DNA of 5,251 bases. Origin: CAXGUU01 sp964012875. Lineage in GTDB: Bacteria > Pseudomonadota > Gammaproteobacteria > Ga0077536. The stretch spans positions 1-5,251 of the forward strand of contig CAXGUU010000239.1 of the NCBI GenBank assembly GCA_964012875.1. Direction: 5' to 3'. The notes beneath the pieces are model-generated. The model did no database searches. It was given only the letters and a program-made list of their open reading frames with translations, and was not told the DNA's origin. Shown one piece after another: positions 1 to 5,251 of the stretch (its first letter is position 1; every line of letters starts with the position of its first letter). Both the position numbers and the translations under genes were made by a program.

Positions 1-1021
1 TCGCATCTTTGTCCAACCAATCGTGAGCCGCGTAGAGCAATGTGCCGAAGTCGCCAATGGCATCTTTGAACTCCAGTACTTTCGCGGCAACCGTTTCCGG
101 ACTGCCGTGAATGACGCAGGCGTCCCGCACGGCCTGAGGCGTCAATGCGTTCGGATCATCGTCCTTGTTGACAACGAAGGGCCCCTTGAAATTCGAGCGA
201 TCAAAAATTTTGAACAGGTATTCGTAGTAATAGTCGTAAGCGCCACCAGCGTTCGTGACGAATTTTTCTGCTTCCGCGTCCGTCTCAGCGACGTAGATGC
301 TGCGCGCGACCCGCCAATTGTCCGGGTTGGCGGTCTTGCCACCGGCTTCGGCACCCGCACAGTAGGCCGGCCAGTGCGTCGCCGCTGACCAGGTGGCAAT
401 AAAGTTGGCGGTCACTGGGATATAGCCGCGTTCGCCGGCATATTTAAGCGACCCTGAAAACGGACTCATGGCCGACATGGCAATCGGCGGGTGGGGTTGT
501 TGGAAGGGTTTGGGCACGTAGCCGAGCTTGATGTCATGGTGCGTCCAGTCTTTCATGTCGATGGTCCAGTGCTTGCCATGCATTTTGTAGGGCGGCTCTG
601 TGGTCCACAGCTCAAGCATCATCCCGAGCGCTTCGTCCATCATTTCCATCCGGTCCTTGTCCATCACGCCGAACAGTTCGAAGTCCGAGAGCAGGCCACC
701 AGGACCGACGCCCATGATGAAACGCCCGTTGCTAAGATGGTCAAACATCGCCGCCTGGCCGGCCTGTACGGCCGGATGGTATTGCGGCAGACACATGACA
801 CCGGTGGCCAGCTTGATTTGCTTGGTGCGCGCGATCAGATTGGCGTGAAACATCAGCGGCGAGGTGATTTGCTCAACGGCCGATGAGTAATGTTCGCCGA
901 CCCAGGCTTCACTGTACCCAAGTTCGTCGGCGAGGATGATCGCCTCCATGTCTTCCTGCAGCGTCTCGTGATAATCACGATCGATATGGTGCAGAGGCAT
1001 CATGAAGTAACCGAGTTGCAT
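1..1021 (-). CDS. LLM-class flavin-dependent monooxygenase (limonene hydroxylase-like), C-terminus missing
   Basis: Reading leftwards from the ATG at 1021-1019 the frame stays open to the window edge, giving 340 residues and no stop. It has the bacterial-luciferase TIM-barrel pattern. The N-terminus is MQLGYFMMPLHH, followed by AWVGEHY (39-45), IKLATGV (69-75), a barrel core DHLSNGRFIMGVGPGG (94-109) and QPHPPIAMSA (175-184). A late GDFGTLLYAAHDW segment (323-335) comes close to the usual C-terminal end. Relatives such as limonene 1,2-monooxygenase run to about 370-390 residues, so roughly 30-50 are probably off the edge. Family members are cytoplasmic, use reduced flavin and O2, and often hydroxylate, epoxidise or Baeyer-Villiger-oxidise hydrophobic substrates. 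The actual substrate cannot be read here. The start is supported by a GGGGAG ribosome binding site 7 nt upstream. It is divergent from a second LLM gene. The family call is firm; the limonene-type sub-assignment is by resemblance only. Confidence 0.9.
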   Translation of the reverse strand, partial: MQLGYFMMPLHHIDRDYHETLQEDMEAIILADELGYSEAWVGEHYSSAVEQITSPLMFHANLIARTKQIKLATGVMCLPQYHPAVQAGQAAMFDHLSNGRFIMGVGPGGLLSDFELFGVMDKDRMEMMDEALGMMLELWTTEPPYKMHGKHWTIDMKDWTHHDIKLGYVPKPFQQPHPPIAMSAMSPFSGSLKYAGERGYIPVTANFIATWSAATHWPAYCAGAEAGGKTANPDNWRVARSIYVAETDAEAEKFVTNAGGAYDYYYEYLFKIFDRSNFKGPFVVNKDDDPNALTPQAVRDACVIHGSPETVAAKVLEFKDAIGDFGTLLYAAHDWLDKDA

Positions 1022-1028
1022 AGGTGTT

Positions 1029-1034
1029 CTCCCC
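1029..1034 (-). promoter_or_regulatory. Ribosome binding site of the leftward monooxygenase
   Basis: On the minus strand GGGGAG lies 7 nt before the ATG at 1021. This is good Shine-Dalgarno complementarity at a normal spacing and it fixes the start of the leftward gene. Confidence 0.7.
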
Positions 1035-1054
1035 AATCTTGAAAGGCTCACCTC

Positions 1055-1084
1055 AAGCTAATGTGCGTCGGGCCGCACTGTCAA
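1055..1084 (-). promoter_or_regulatory. Candidate sigma70-type promoter for the leftward monooxygenase
   Basis: Read on the minus strand, a perfect -35 hexamer TTGACA occupies 1084-1079. At 18 bp spacing the best -10 is TAGCTT (1060-1055), which keeps T1, A2 and T6 of TATAAT but only 3 of 6 bases overall. The element lies about 35 bp before the start codon, a sensible distance. The weak -10 suggests either an activated promoter or a chance -35 match. A short GTGCG/CGCAC inverted repeat (1063-1067 and 1074-1078) sits inside the spacer. Confidence 0.35.
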
Positions 1085-1104
1085 GCTGTCGAAACGACCT
1101 GTTG

Positions 1105-1138
1105 GCATTGCATTTGACGGGCAAAAAAAGTGCAATGC
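1105..1138. repeat. Perfect 8-bp inverted repeat, operator-like
   Basis: GCATTGCA at 1105-1112 and its exact reverse complement TGCAATGC at 1131-1138 flank an 18-bp A-rich spacer containing a run of seven A. The arm centres are 26 bp apart, about 2.5 helical turns. The repeat ends 39 bp before the start codon of the rightward LLM gene. That position suits a binding site for a dimeric regulator. As an RNA hairpin it is less attractive because the loop is long. No regulator gene is present in the window, so the protein partner is unknown. Confidence 0.5.
1108..1136 (+). promoter_or_regulatory. Weak candidate promoter for the rightward LLM/crotonase genes
   Basis: TTGCAT (1108-1113) and TGCAAT (1131-1136) are separated by exactly 17 bp and match the sigma70 consensus at 3 of 6 and 4 of 6 bases. 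Both boxes fall largely within the arms of the inverted repeat at 1105-1138, so a protein bound there would cover the promoter. A nearby TTGACG (1114-1119) is a better -35 but has no usable -10 at 16-18 bp. The evidence is only a weak consensus match. Confidence 0.25.
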
Positions 1139-1166
1139 TCCCTGTTCAAGCCGGGAAACAATCATT

Positions 1167-1172
1167 AGGGGA
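1167..1172 (+). promoter_or_regulatory. Ribosome binding site of the rightward LLM oxidoreductase
   Basis: AGGGGA lies 5 nt before the ATG at 1178 and supports that start codon. Confidence 0.65.
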
Positions 1173-1177
1173 TCATC

Positions 1178-2065
1178 ATGGCCAGCAAACGTTCTAACGG
1201 TATCTCAGTCGGTGTTTTTCAGAATTTATGTGATGTGCCCGCGGGCGATCCTGCGGTTGTCGCCAAATGCGCCGAGGACCTGGGCTTCGACTCGTACTGG
1301 CTGCCTGAGCACGGCGTGATTCCGAAAGGCTCCGCCGACATCTATCCCGGCAAAGCCGAGGGTGAACCGCCGCCGGAGTACCTGTTCAAAATGCCCGACC
1401 CGTTGATCGCCCTGTCGCGGGCGTCAGGCACGACCAGCACCATCAAGCTTGGCACTGGTGTGGCACTCGTGCCGGAGCGATTTGCCATCAACGCGGCGAT
1501 AGAAATCGCATCGCTCGACCACTATTCGGGCGGCCGCTTTATGTATGGCATTGGCGCCGGCTGGAACGAACCCGAATGCACGGTGCTTGGTGGCGATTTT
1601 GATCGCCGCTGGACGCAGACCACCGAGGCTATCGAAGTAATGAAAAAACTGTGGACCGGCGAGTACGTTGAACATCACGGTAAGTACTACGACTTCCCGC
1701 CGTTGATTTGCCTCCCGGCGCCGGCGCGCAAACCTCACCCACCCGTGATACTCGGATCGATCGCCAATCCCCGTGTCTTCAAACGGGTAGCCAAATGGGG
1801 GGATGGCTGGATGCCTTTTACCAACGACCCCGGCGAAATCGCGACCGGCAAAGCGGAAATCCATAAGTACGCGAAAGAATTCGGGCGTAATCCGGACGAG
1901 ATCGAGATGATTCTTTTCGCGCCGCCGGATGGTTCTATGCGCACGAATGCAGAGCTTGCGGCAGCGGCCAAGGGCGGTTGCGACTCTGTGGTCGTCTGGC
2001 TGCAGGGCAACAATGAGCAGGAACTTCGCGATGAACTCAAAGACCTGGCAGGGGAATTGTTCTGA
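1178..2065 (+). CDS. LLM-class oxidoreductase, TIGR03619/F420-type subfamily
   Basis: This is a complete 295-residue luciferase-like TIM-barrel oxidoreductase, a normal length for the shorter F420-annotated LLM subfamily. Visible landmarks are an N-terminal strand ISVGVFQ (9-15), AEDLGFDSYWLPEHG (32-46), IKLGTGVALVPER (89-101), the core SLDHYSGGRFMYGIGAGWNEPE (112-133) and HGKYYDFPPL (167-176). Then come KPHPPVILGS (185-194) and AKWGDGWMP (205-213), which in relatives contribute to the flavin or deazaflavin site. The enzyme should be cytoplasmic and carry out a hydride transfer or monooxygenation using FMNH2 or F420; the sequence alone does not settle which. It differs from its divergent neighbour in length and insert pattern, so the two are not recent duplicates. 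The crotonase gene follows after 45 bp with no terminator-like structure between, which suggests an operon. The start is supported by AGGGGA 5 nt upstream. Family call firm; substrate unknown. Confidence 0.92.
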   Translation: MASKRSNGISVGVFQNLCDVPAGDPAVVAKCAEDLGFDSYWLPEHGVIPKGSADIYPGKAEGEPPPEYLFKMPDPLIALSRASGTTSTIKLGTGVALVPERFAINAAIEIASLDHYSGGRFMYGIGAGWNEPECTVLGGDFDRRWTQTTEAIEVMKKLWTGEYVEHHGKYYDFPPLICLPAPARKPHPPVILGSIANPRVFKRVAKWGDGWMPFTNDPGEIATGKAEIHKYAKEFGRNPDEIEMILFAPPDGSMRTNAELAAAAKGGCDSVVVWLQGNNEQELRDELKDLAGELF

Positions 2066-2097
2066 CCCGCGTTTGCAGACCGGCGGACTGGAACAAC

Positions 2098-2103
2098 AAG
2101 GAG
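2098..2103 (+). promoter_or_regulatory. Ribosome binding site of the crotonase gene
   Basis: AAGGAG, within AAGGAGAGGG (2098-2107), lies 7 nt before the ATG at 2111. It is a near-ideal Shine-Dalgarno sequence and fixes the start within the short gap after the upstream LLM gene. Confidence 0.75.
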
Positions 2104-2110
2104 AGGGTCG

Positions 2111-2899
2111 ATGTCGTATAAGTACCTGACGGTGGAGCGTGACGCGCACGTTGCAACGGTGACATTCAACCGTCCCGAAGTGGCAAATGCCAGCAACTTC
2201 GGACTGCTCGAAGAAATAGAGGCTTGTGCTTTCGCTTTTCGGGAAGATGTCGACACGCGGGTGGTTATATTCACTGGCGCGGGCAAGCATTTCTGTTCAG
2301 GCATGGACCTGAACGACTGGCCCGTACAGATGTCCCCACCGCTGATCCTGCGCCGACGGCGCTTTCGCAAGGGTGAACAGGCCATGCACGCCCTGCTGGG
2401 CATGGATCAAATCACTATCGGCGCCTGGAATGGTGGCGCCATCGGCGGTGGCGCTTGCCTCGCACTGACGATGGATTTTCGAATCGGTGGCGAAGGCTGT
2501 TTTATTCAATACCCCGAAATCGACCTGGGTCTGAACCTCATGTGGCAGAGCCTGCCGTTGACCACGCGTCTGGTTGGGCCTAGTCGCGCCAAACGACTCG
2601 TCATCGGCGGTGAGCGCCTGTATGACCGGACCCTTAAAGACTGGGGACTGGTGGAAGACGTCGTGGCGACCGATGATTTACTCGCGAGCGCAAATTCATT
2701 CGCCAAGACCTACGTCAACAAGTCGCCCGTCGCCGCGCAGATGATCAAGCGTTCGATCAACAACATTACCGGCGCGCTCGACCGCGCGTTCATGCACATG
2801 GATGCGGATCAGAATCTTTTTGCGACCACCATGGACGATCAAACTGCGGCCGCCGAGGCTTATCTCAATAAAACCACGCCAGTTTTCAAAGGTGAATAA
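2111..2899 (+). CDS. Enoyl-CoA hydratase/isomerase (crotonase) family protein with altered active site
   Basis: A complete 262-residue crotonase-fold protein, the usual length for the family, acting on acyl-CoA thioesters in the cytoplasm. The N-terminal strand VATVTFNRPEVANA (14-27) is typical. The first oxyanion-hole segment is GKHFCSGMDL (58-67) and the second is NGGAIGGGACLALTMDFRI (107-125), followed by QYPEIDLG (133-140). Alignment by eye to rat mitochondrial crotonase keeps Glu164 as Glu136 in YPEI. The Glu144 position (normally GGGCEL) is Cys116 here, in GGGACL. The usual GAGGTQR-type loop is replaced, without a gap, by MWQSLPL (144-150). A classic two-glutamate syn-hydratase mechanism is therefore doubtful; a one-glutamate isomerase, a hydrolase or another crotonase chemistry fits better. 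The C-terminus has a normal SPVAAQMIKRSINN helix (205-218). It is probably translated from the same mRNA as the upstream LLM gene. Superfamily certain; reaction open. Confidence 0.92.
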   Translation: MSYKYLTVERDAHVATVTFNRPEVANASNFGLLEEIEACAFAFREDVDTRVVIFTGAGKHFCSGMDLNDWPVQMSPPLILRRRRFRKGEQAMHALLGMDQITIGAWNGGAIGGGACLALTMDFRIGGEGCFIQYPEIDLGLNLMWQSLPLTTRLVGPSRAKRLVIGGERLYDRTLKDWGLVEDVVATDDLLASANSFAKTYVNKSPVAAQMIKRSINNITGALDRAFMHMDADQNLFATTMDDQTAAAEAYLNKTTPVFKGE

Positions 2900-2967
2900 C
2901 GGGGGAGACAAACGTCTTAAAATCACCGCAACAGCTTTAGCGGCCGTCGCCATGTTAGAGACGTGAG
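2900..2967 (+). other. Short intergenic region before the transporter gene
   Basis: These 68 bp separate the crotonase stop from the transporter start. I find no T-tract terminator and no convincing -35/-10 pair, so read-through from the crotonase operon is possible. ACGTCT (2912-2917) and AGACGT (2959-2964) are inverted copies 41 nt apart. The second copy overlaps the only Shine-Dalgarno-like sequence before the start (GAGACGTGAG, 2958-2967), which is weak. A four-codon ATG-to-TGA frame (2952-2966) also ends just before the start codon. Neither is strong evidence of regulation. Confidence 0.3.
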
Positions 2968-4488
2968 ATGACGACTGAAAATCAACAGGCCGCGCGGTCG
3001 ACTGATATGTTTTTTGGCCATCCACGCGGTCTGTCTACGCTGTTTTTCACTGAAATGTGGGAACGCTTCAGCTATTACGGCATGCGCGCGATCCTGATTC
3101 TGTTCATGACCGCGCCATTGGCTAACGGTGGGCTTGGCTTTGATGTAGCCACGGCCGGGGCGGTATACGGGCTCTACACCGCTTTCGTGTACCTGGCGTG
3201 CCTGCCGGGCGGTTGGATCGCCGATCGCTTCTGGGGGCAGCGCAAAGCCACCTTCGTTGGCGGCGTCATCATAATGTTCGGCCACATTGCGCTCGCCATC
3301 CCATCGTTGACGACCTTCTACCTCGGGCTGGCGCTGCTCGTCATTGGTACCGGGTTGCTCAAACCCAACATCAGCACCATGGTCGGCCAGTTGTACTCCG
3401 AAGCCGATCGACGAAGAGACGCCGGTTACTCGATTTATTACATGGGCATTAATATCGGCGCGTTCCTGTCACCGCTGGTCTGCGGTTGGCTGGCCCAGGG
3501 TGCCGGATTTAGGTTACAGCTGGCTGAATGGGGTCTTGATCCCGCGGATGCCTGGCATTTCGGCTTTGGCGCCGCGGCGATTGGTATGGCGGCGGGCCTT
3601 ATTCACTATCATCGTGGTGCTCGTCATTTGGGCGATGCGGGGCTGTCCGTAACGCCCGTGGACAGTGCCAGCCGCCGCCAGTTAACCCAGGCGAGCCTCG
3701 CGCTTTGCGGCCTGGTGAGCGTTCTGGGACTGCTGGCCATGACCGGCATTGTCTCGGTCACGGTTCAACAGCTGAACAACATGTTTGGCATCATCCTGCT
3801 GGTGATTACCGTCGGCTTTTTCATGTGGCTGTTCACTGTCGCCGACTGGAGTGAGGAAGAGCGCAAACGCCTGGTGCTCATTGTCATATTGTTTCTCGGC
3901 GCGACAGTATTCTGGTCTTTATACGAGCAGGGTGGTTCGACCTTCAACCTGTTTGCCGAACGTAATACCAATACCGTGGTCCTCGGCTTTGATTTTCCCG
4001 CCAGCTGGATGCAATCGCTTAACCCGATATACATCATCTGCGGTCTGGCACCGGGCTTCGCATGGTTGTGGATGAAGCTCGGTCCGCGTGAGCCCTCAAG
4101 CCCCGCCAAATTCGCCATCGGTATGCTGTTCATGGCCCTGGGCTGGGGCGTCATGATTGGTGCGGCCATCAACGCCCGGGATGGCATGCTGGTCAGCCCG
4201 CTGTGGCTCGCAACCATGTACCTGCTACTGGCCATGGGTGAAATGTGTCTGAGCCCGGTGGGCTTAAGCGCCATGAGCAAACTCGCACCGAGCCGCATTG
4301 CCGGACTGACCATGGGCGTCTGGTTCCTGGCAAGTTCGATCGGTTCTTATCTCGGCGCCCGTGTCGCCGGACTGTACGAATCCCTGAGCCTGGTCAGTAT
4401 CTTTACAGTGCTCACCGGAGTGGCGCTCGTGGCCACGCTACTCATGAGCGCCATGATAAAACCGATGCGCGAAAGGCTGGCGCGCTGA
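2968..4488 (+). CDS. POT/PTR-family proton-coupled oligopeptide transporter
   Basis: A complete 506-residue inner-membrane protein of the proton-dependent oligopeptide transporter branch of the major facilitator superfamily; bacterial members are about 490-510 residues with 14 helices. The family signature ExxERFxYYG is intact at 29-38 (E29, E32, R33, Y36, Y37), where it couples proton movement to peptide binding. The helix 2-3 loop DRFWGQRK (86-93) is the MFS motif A equivalent. LLKPNIS (130-136) carries the conserved helix-4 Lys (K132). FWSLYEQGGSTFNLFA (315-330) is the helix-7 peptide-site segment with E320. MGEMCLSPVGLSAMSKLAP (423-441) is the conserved late-helix motif. The likely substrates are di- and tripeptides; some family members carry other small molecules. 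The ATG at 2968 gives a normal short cytoplasmic tail before FFGHPRG, but its ribosome binding site is weak, and Met14 is an alternative start. It converges with the CoA-transferase gene 28 bp downstream. Confidence 0.95.
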   Translation: MTTENQQAARSTDMFFGHPRGLSTLFFTEMWERFSYYGMRAILILFMTAPLANGGLGFDVATAGAVYGLYTAFVYLACLPGGWIADRFWGQRKATFVGGVIIMFGHIALAIPSLTTFYLGLALLVIGTGLLKPNISTMVGQLYSEADRRRDAGYSIYYMGINIGAFLSPLVCGWLAQGAGFRLQLAEWGLDPADAWHFGFGAAAIGMAAGLIHYHRGARHLGDAGLSVTPVDSASRRQLTQASLALCGLVSVLGLLAMTGIVSVTVQQLNNMFGIILLVITVGFFMWLFTVADWSEEERKRLVLIVILFLGATVFWSLYEQGGSTFNLFAERNTNTVVLGFDFPASWMQSLNPIYIICGLAPGFAWLWMKLGPREPSSPAKFAIGMLFMALGWGVMIGAAINARDGMLVSPLWLATMYLLLAMGEMCLSPVGLSAMSKLAPSRIAGLTMGVWFLASSIGSYLGARVAGLYESLSLVSIFTVLTGVALVATLLMSAMIKPMRERLAR

Positions 4489-4516
4489 TTGCTGTACCGG
4501 GGACTGAACTCTCGCG
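4489..4516. other. Convergent intergenic gap
   Basis: Only 28 bp separate the stop codons of the transporter (plus strand) and the CoA-transferase (minus strand). The gap itself contains no hairpin with a T-tract, so any transcription end signal must overlap coding sequence or be Rho-dependent. Confidence 0.5.
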
Positions 4517-5251
4517 TCAGGTGTCGGGATTTTCGAACAGGATACCCTGTTCCTGCAGGGCGGCGATTTTCGCGTCGTCCATACCAAGCAATTGGCGCAT
4601 CACGGTGTGGTTATGCTCACCCAGATAGGCGGCCTGCAGCGGCTGATTGTGCTCGAATCCCGAAAAGCGCAGGGGCATGCCTGGTATTTGTATCTTGCCG
4701 AGCTTGGTGTCTTCCACGGTTCGAATGGTTCCTGCTTCAAGCATATGCGGGTGTTTGACAAGATCGGCAATGGTCAGCACCGGTGCGCAGGGTACCCGTT
4801 CGGCCTCAAGCGCCGCCAGGATGGCTTCATCGCTGTCCTGGGCACTGCACCAGGCCTGGACAATTTCGATGACTTCCGCGGCAACAGCAACACGCTTTTC
4901 GTTAGTGTCATAGCGCTCATCATCAATCAGTTCAGGGCGTCCGATAGCACGACAAACACTCGGCCACTGAGGTTGCAGGGCGATGATACAAATGTACTTG
5001 TCGCGTCCCTTGAACAAGCCCAGCGGACACACGGCGTAATGATGGTGCCCCGAGCGCGTAGGCTCTACCTCGCCTTCGGTCGCGCTGTAGAGTTGGACGT
5101 TCAATTCGTGGCAATGGGTATAGGCGTCGAGCAGACTGATGTCGAGAAACTGACCTTCTCCACCGCGCTCGACGTGCAGTAGGGAAAAACCAATGGCCGC
5201 TGCGGCATGAACACCGGTCATCACGTCACCGATGCCGGCCATGGGGAAACT
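4517..5251 (-). CDS. Family III CoA-transferase (CaiB/BaiF), N-terminus missing
   Basis: The frame is open from the right edge to the TGA at 4519-4517, giving 244 C-terminal residues of a family that is normally about 390-420 long, so about 155-165 N-terminal residues lie outside. The visible part starts SFPMAGIGDVMTG. The Asp in GIGDVMTG (codon 5227-5225) aligns with the catalytic Asp169 of formyl-CoA transferase Frc, which forms the aspartyl-CoA intermediate. GGEGQFLDISLLDA follows about 21 residues later, as usual. Other family landmarks are the WPSVCRAIGRPEL helix, VPCAPVLTIADLVKHPHM, GMPLRFSGF and a C-terminal YLGEHNHTVMRQLLGM. It should move CoA between carboxylic acids in the cytoplasm, loading a substrate for beta-oxidation-like steps. 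An alpha-methylacyl-CoA racemase, which shares the fold, is less likely because the Asp motif is transferase-like, but its other catalytic residues lie outside the window. The Met at 5242 is internal, not the true start. It fits functionally with the crotonase across the transporter gene. Confidence 0.9.
   Translation of the reverse strand, partial: SFPMAGIGDVMTGVHAAAAIGFSLLHVERGGEGQFLDISLLDAYTHCHELNVQLYSATEGEVEPTRSGHHHYAVCPLGLFKGRDKYICIIALQPQWPSVCRAIGRPELIDDERYDTNEKRVAVAAEVIEIVQAWCSAQDSDEAILAALEAERVPCAPVLTIADLVKHPHMLEAGTIRTVEDTKLGKIQIPGMPLRFSGFEHNQPLQAAYLGEHNHTVMRQLLGMDDAKIAALQEQGILFENPDT
4535..4552. repeat. Hairpin-forming inverted repeat at the convergent gene ends
   Basis: GAACAGG (4535-4541) and CCTGTTC (4546-4552) form a perfect 7-bp stem with a 4-nt loop ATAC. 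It lies inside the last codons of the CoA-transferase and about 46 bp past the transporter stop. No T-tract follows on either strand, so it is not a classical intrinsic terminator. It could still pause polymerase or protect the 3' end of the transporter mRNA. An overlapping alternative stem CCCTG/CAGGG (4545-4549 and 4556-4560) would compete with it. Confidence 0.4.

Noticed and set aside
23..886. Plus-strand open frames (23-388, 491-886) over the left monooxygenase
   Set aside because: The minus strand holds a continuous 340-residue LLM protein across the same bases, and the plus-strand translations show no domain.
2076..2090. Imperfect palindrome CAG-A-CCG-G-CGG-A-CTG between the LLM and crotonase genes
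   Set aside because: The 3-bp blocks are separated by an A/A mismatch with a one-base centre, so no stable hairpin forms. It is too short and GC-rich to claim as an operator.
1424..2290. Long open frame (288 codons) antisense to the second LLM gene and the start of the crotonase gene
   Set aside because: It lies opposite two clear family genes. Its translation has no recognisable motif and is rich in Arg, His and Cys, as expected of a GC-rich complement-strand shadow.
2912..2964. ACGTCT/AGACGT inverted copies around the transporter leader
   Set aside because: Six-base arms with a 41-nt loop are weak and easily due to chance. Noted in the intergenic entry only.
2952..2966. Four-codon leader frame just before the transporter start
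   Set aside because: It has no good ribosome binding site and no attenuator-like structure, and such short frames occur often by chance.
3765..4313. 182-codon open frame antisense to the transporter
   Set aside because: It is the complement of transmembrane-coding sequence with no family motif and no ribosome binding site; a shadow.
4592..5182. 196-codon plus-strand open frame over the CoA-transferase
   Set aside because: The minus strand carries the intact family III CoA-transferase with all its motifs; the plus-strand product is not recognisable.

Overview
The window looks like chromosomal DNA from a Gram-negative bacterium, most likely a gammaproteobacterium or close relative. Pointers are the moderately high GC content, tight packing with AGGGGA/AAGGAG-type ribosome binding sites, and a proteobacterial-type POT transporter. 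This assignment is an inference from protein style, not from a marker gene. There are no RNA genes, insertion sequences, CRISPR arrays or phage genes.

Layout, left to right. (1) 1-1021, minus strand: the first 340 residues of a luciferase-like (LLM) flavin-dependent monooxygenase of the limonene-hydroxylase-like type. Its C-terminus lies beyond the left edge. (2) 1022-1177: a 156-bp divergent intergenic region with a good ribosome binding site for each flanking gene, a perfect TTGACA element facing left, and a perfect 8-bp inverted repeat GCATTGCA/TGCAATGC facing the right-hand gene. (3) 1178-2065, plus strand: a complete second LLM oxidoreductase from a different, shorter subfamily (TIGR03619/F420-type). 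(4) 2111-2899, plus strand: a complete crotonase-fold protein (enoyl-CoA hydratase/isomerase) with a changed active site. It is probably co-transcribed with gene 3. (5) 2968-4488, plus strand: a complete POT/PTR-family proton-coupled oligopeptide transporter. (6) 4517-5251, minus strand, convergent: the C-terminal 244 residues of a family III (CaiB/BaiF) CoA-transferase, including the catalytic Asp. Its N-terminus lies beyond the right edge.

How the genes may work together: two flavin monooxygenases, a crotonase-fold enzyme and a class III CoA-transferase form a plausible catabolic set. Oxygen would be inserted into a hydrophobic or cyclic substrate, the resulting acid loaded onto CoA, and the acyl-CoA hydrated or isomerised. 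Such sets are common in terpenoid, steroid, aromatic and branched-acid catabolic neighbourhoods, but nothing here fixes the substrate. The peptide transporter does not obviously fit and may simply be a neighbour.

I see no clearly novel multi-gene system. The points most worth a second look are the crotonase active site (one of the two catalytic Glu positions is Cys, and the GAGGTQR-type loop is replaced), the inverted repeat whose arms coincide with candidate -35 and -10 boxes between the two monooxygenase genes, and the cofactor identity (FMN or F420) of the second LLM enzyme.
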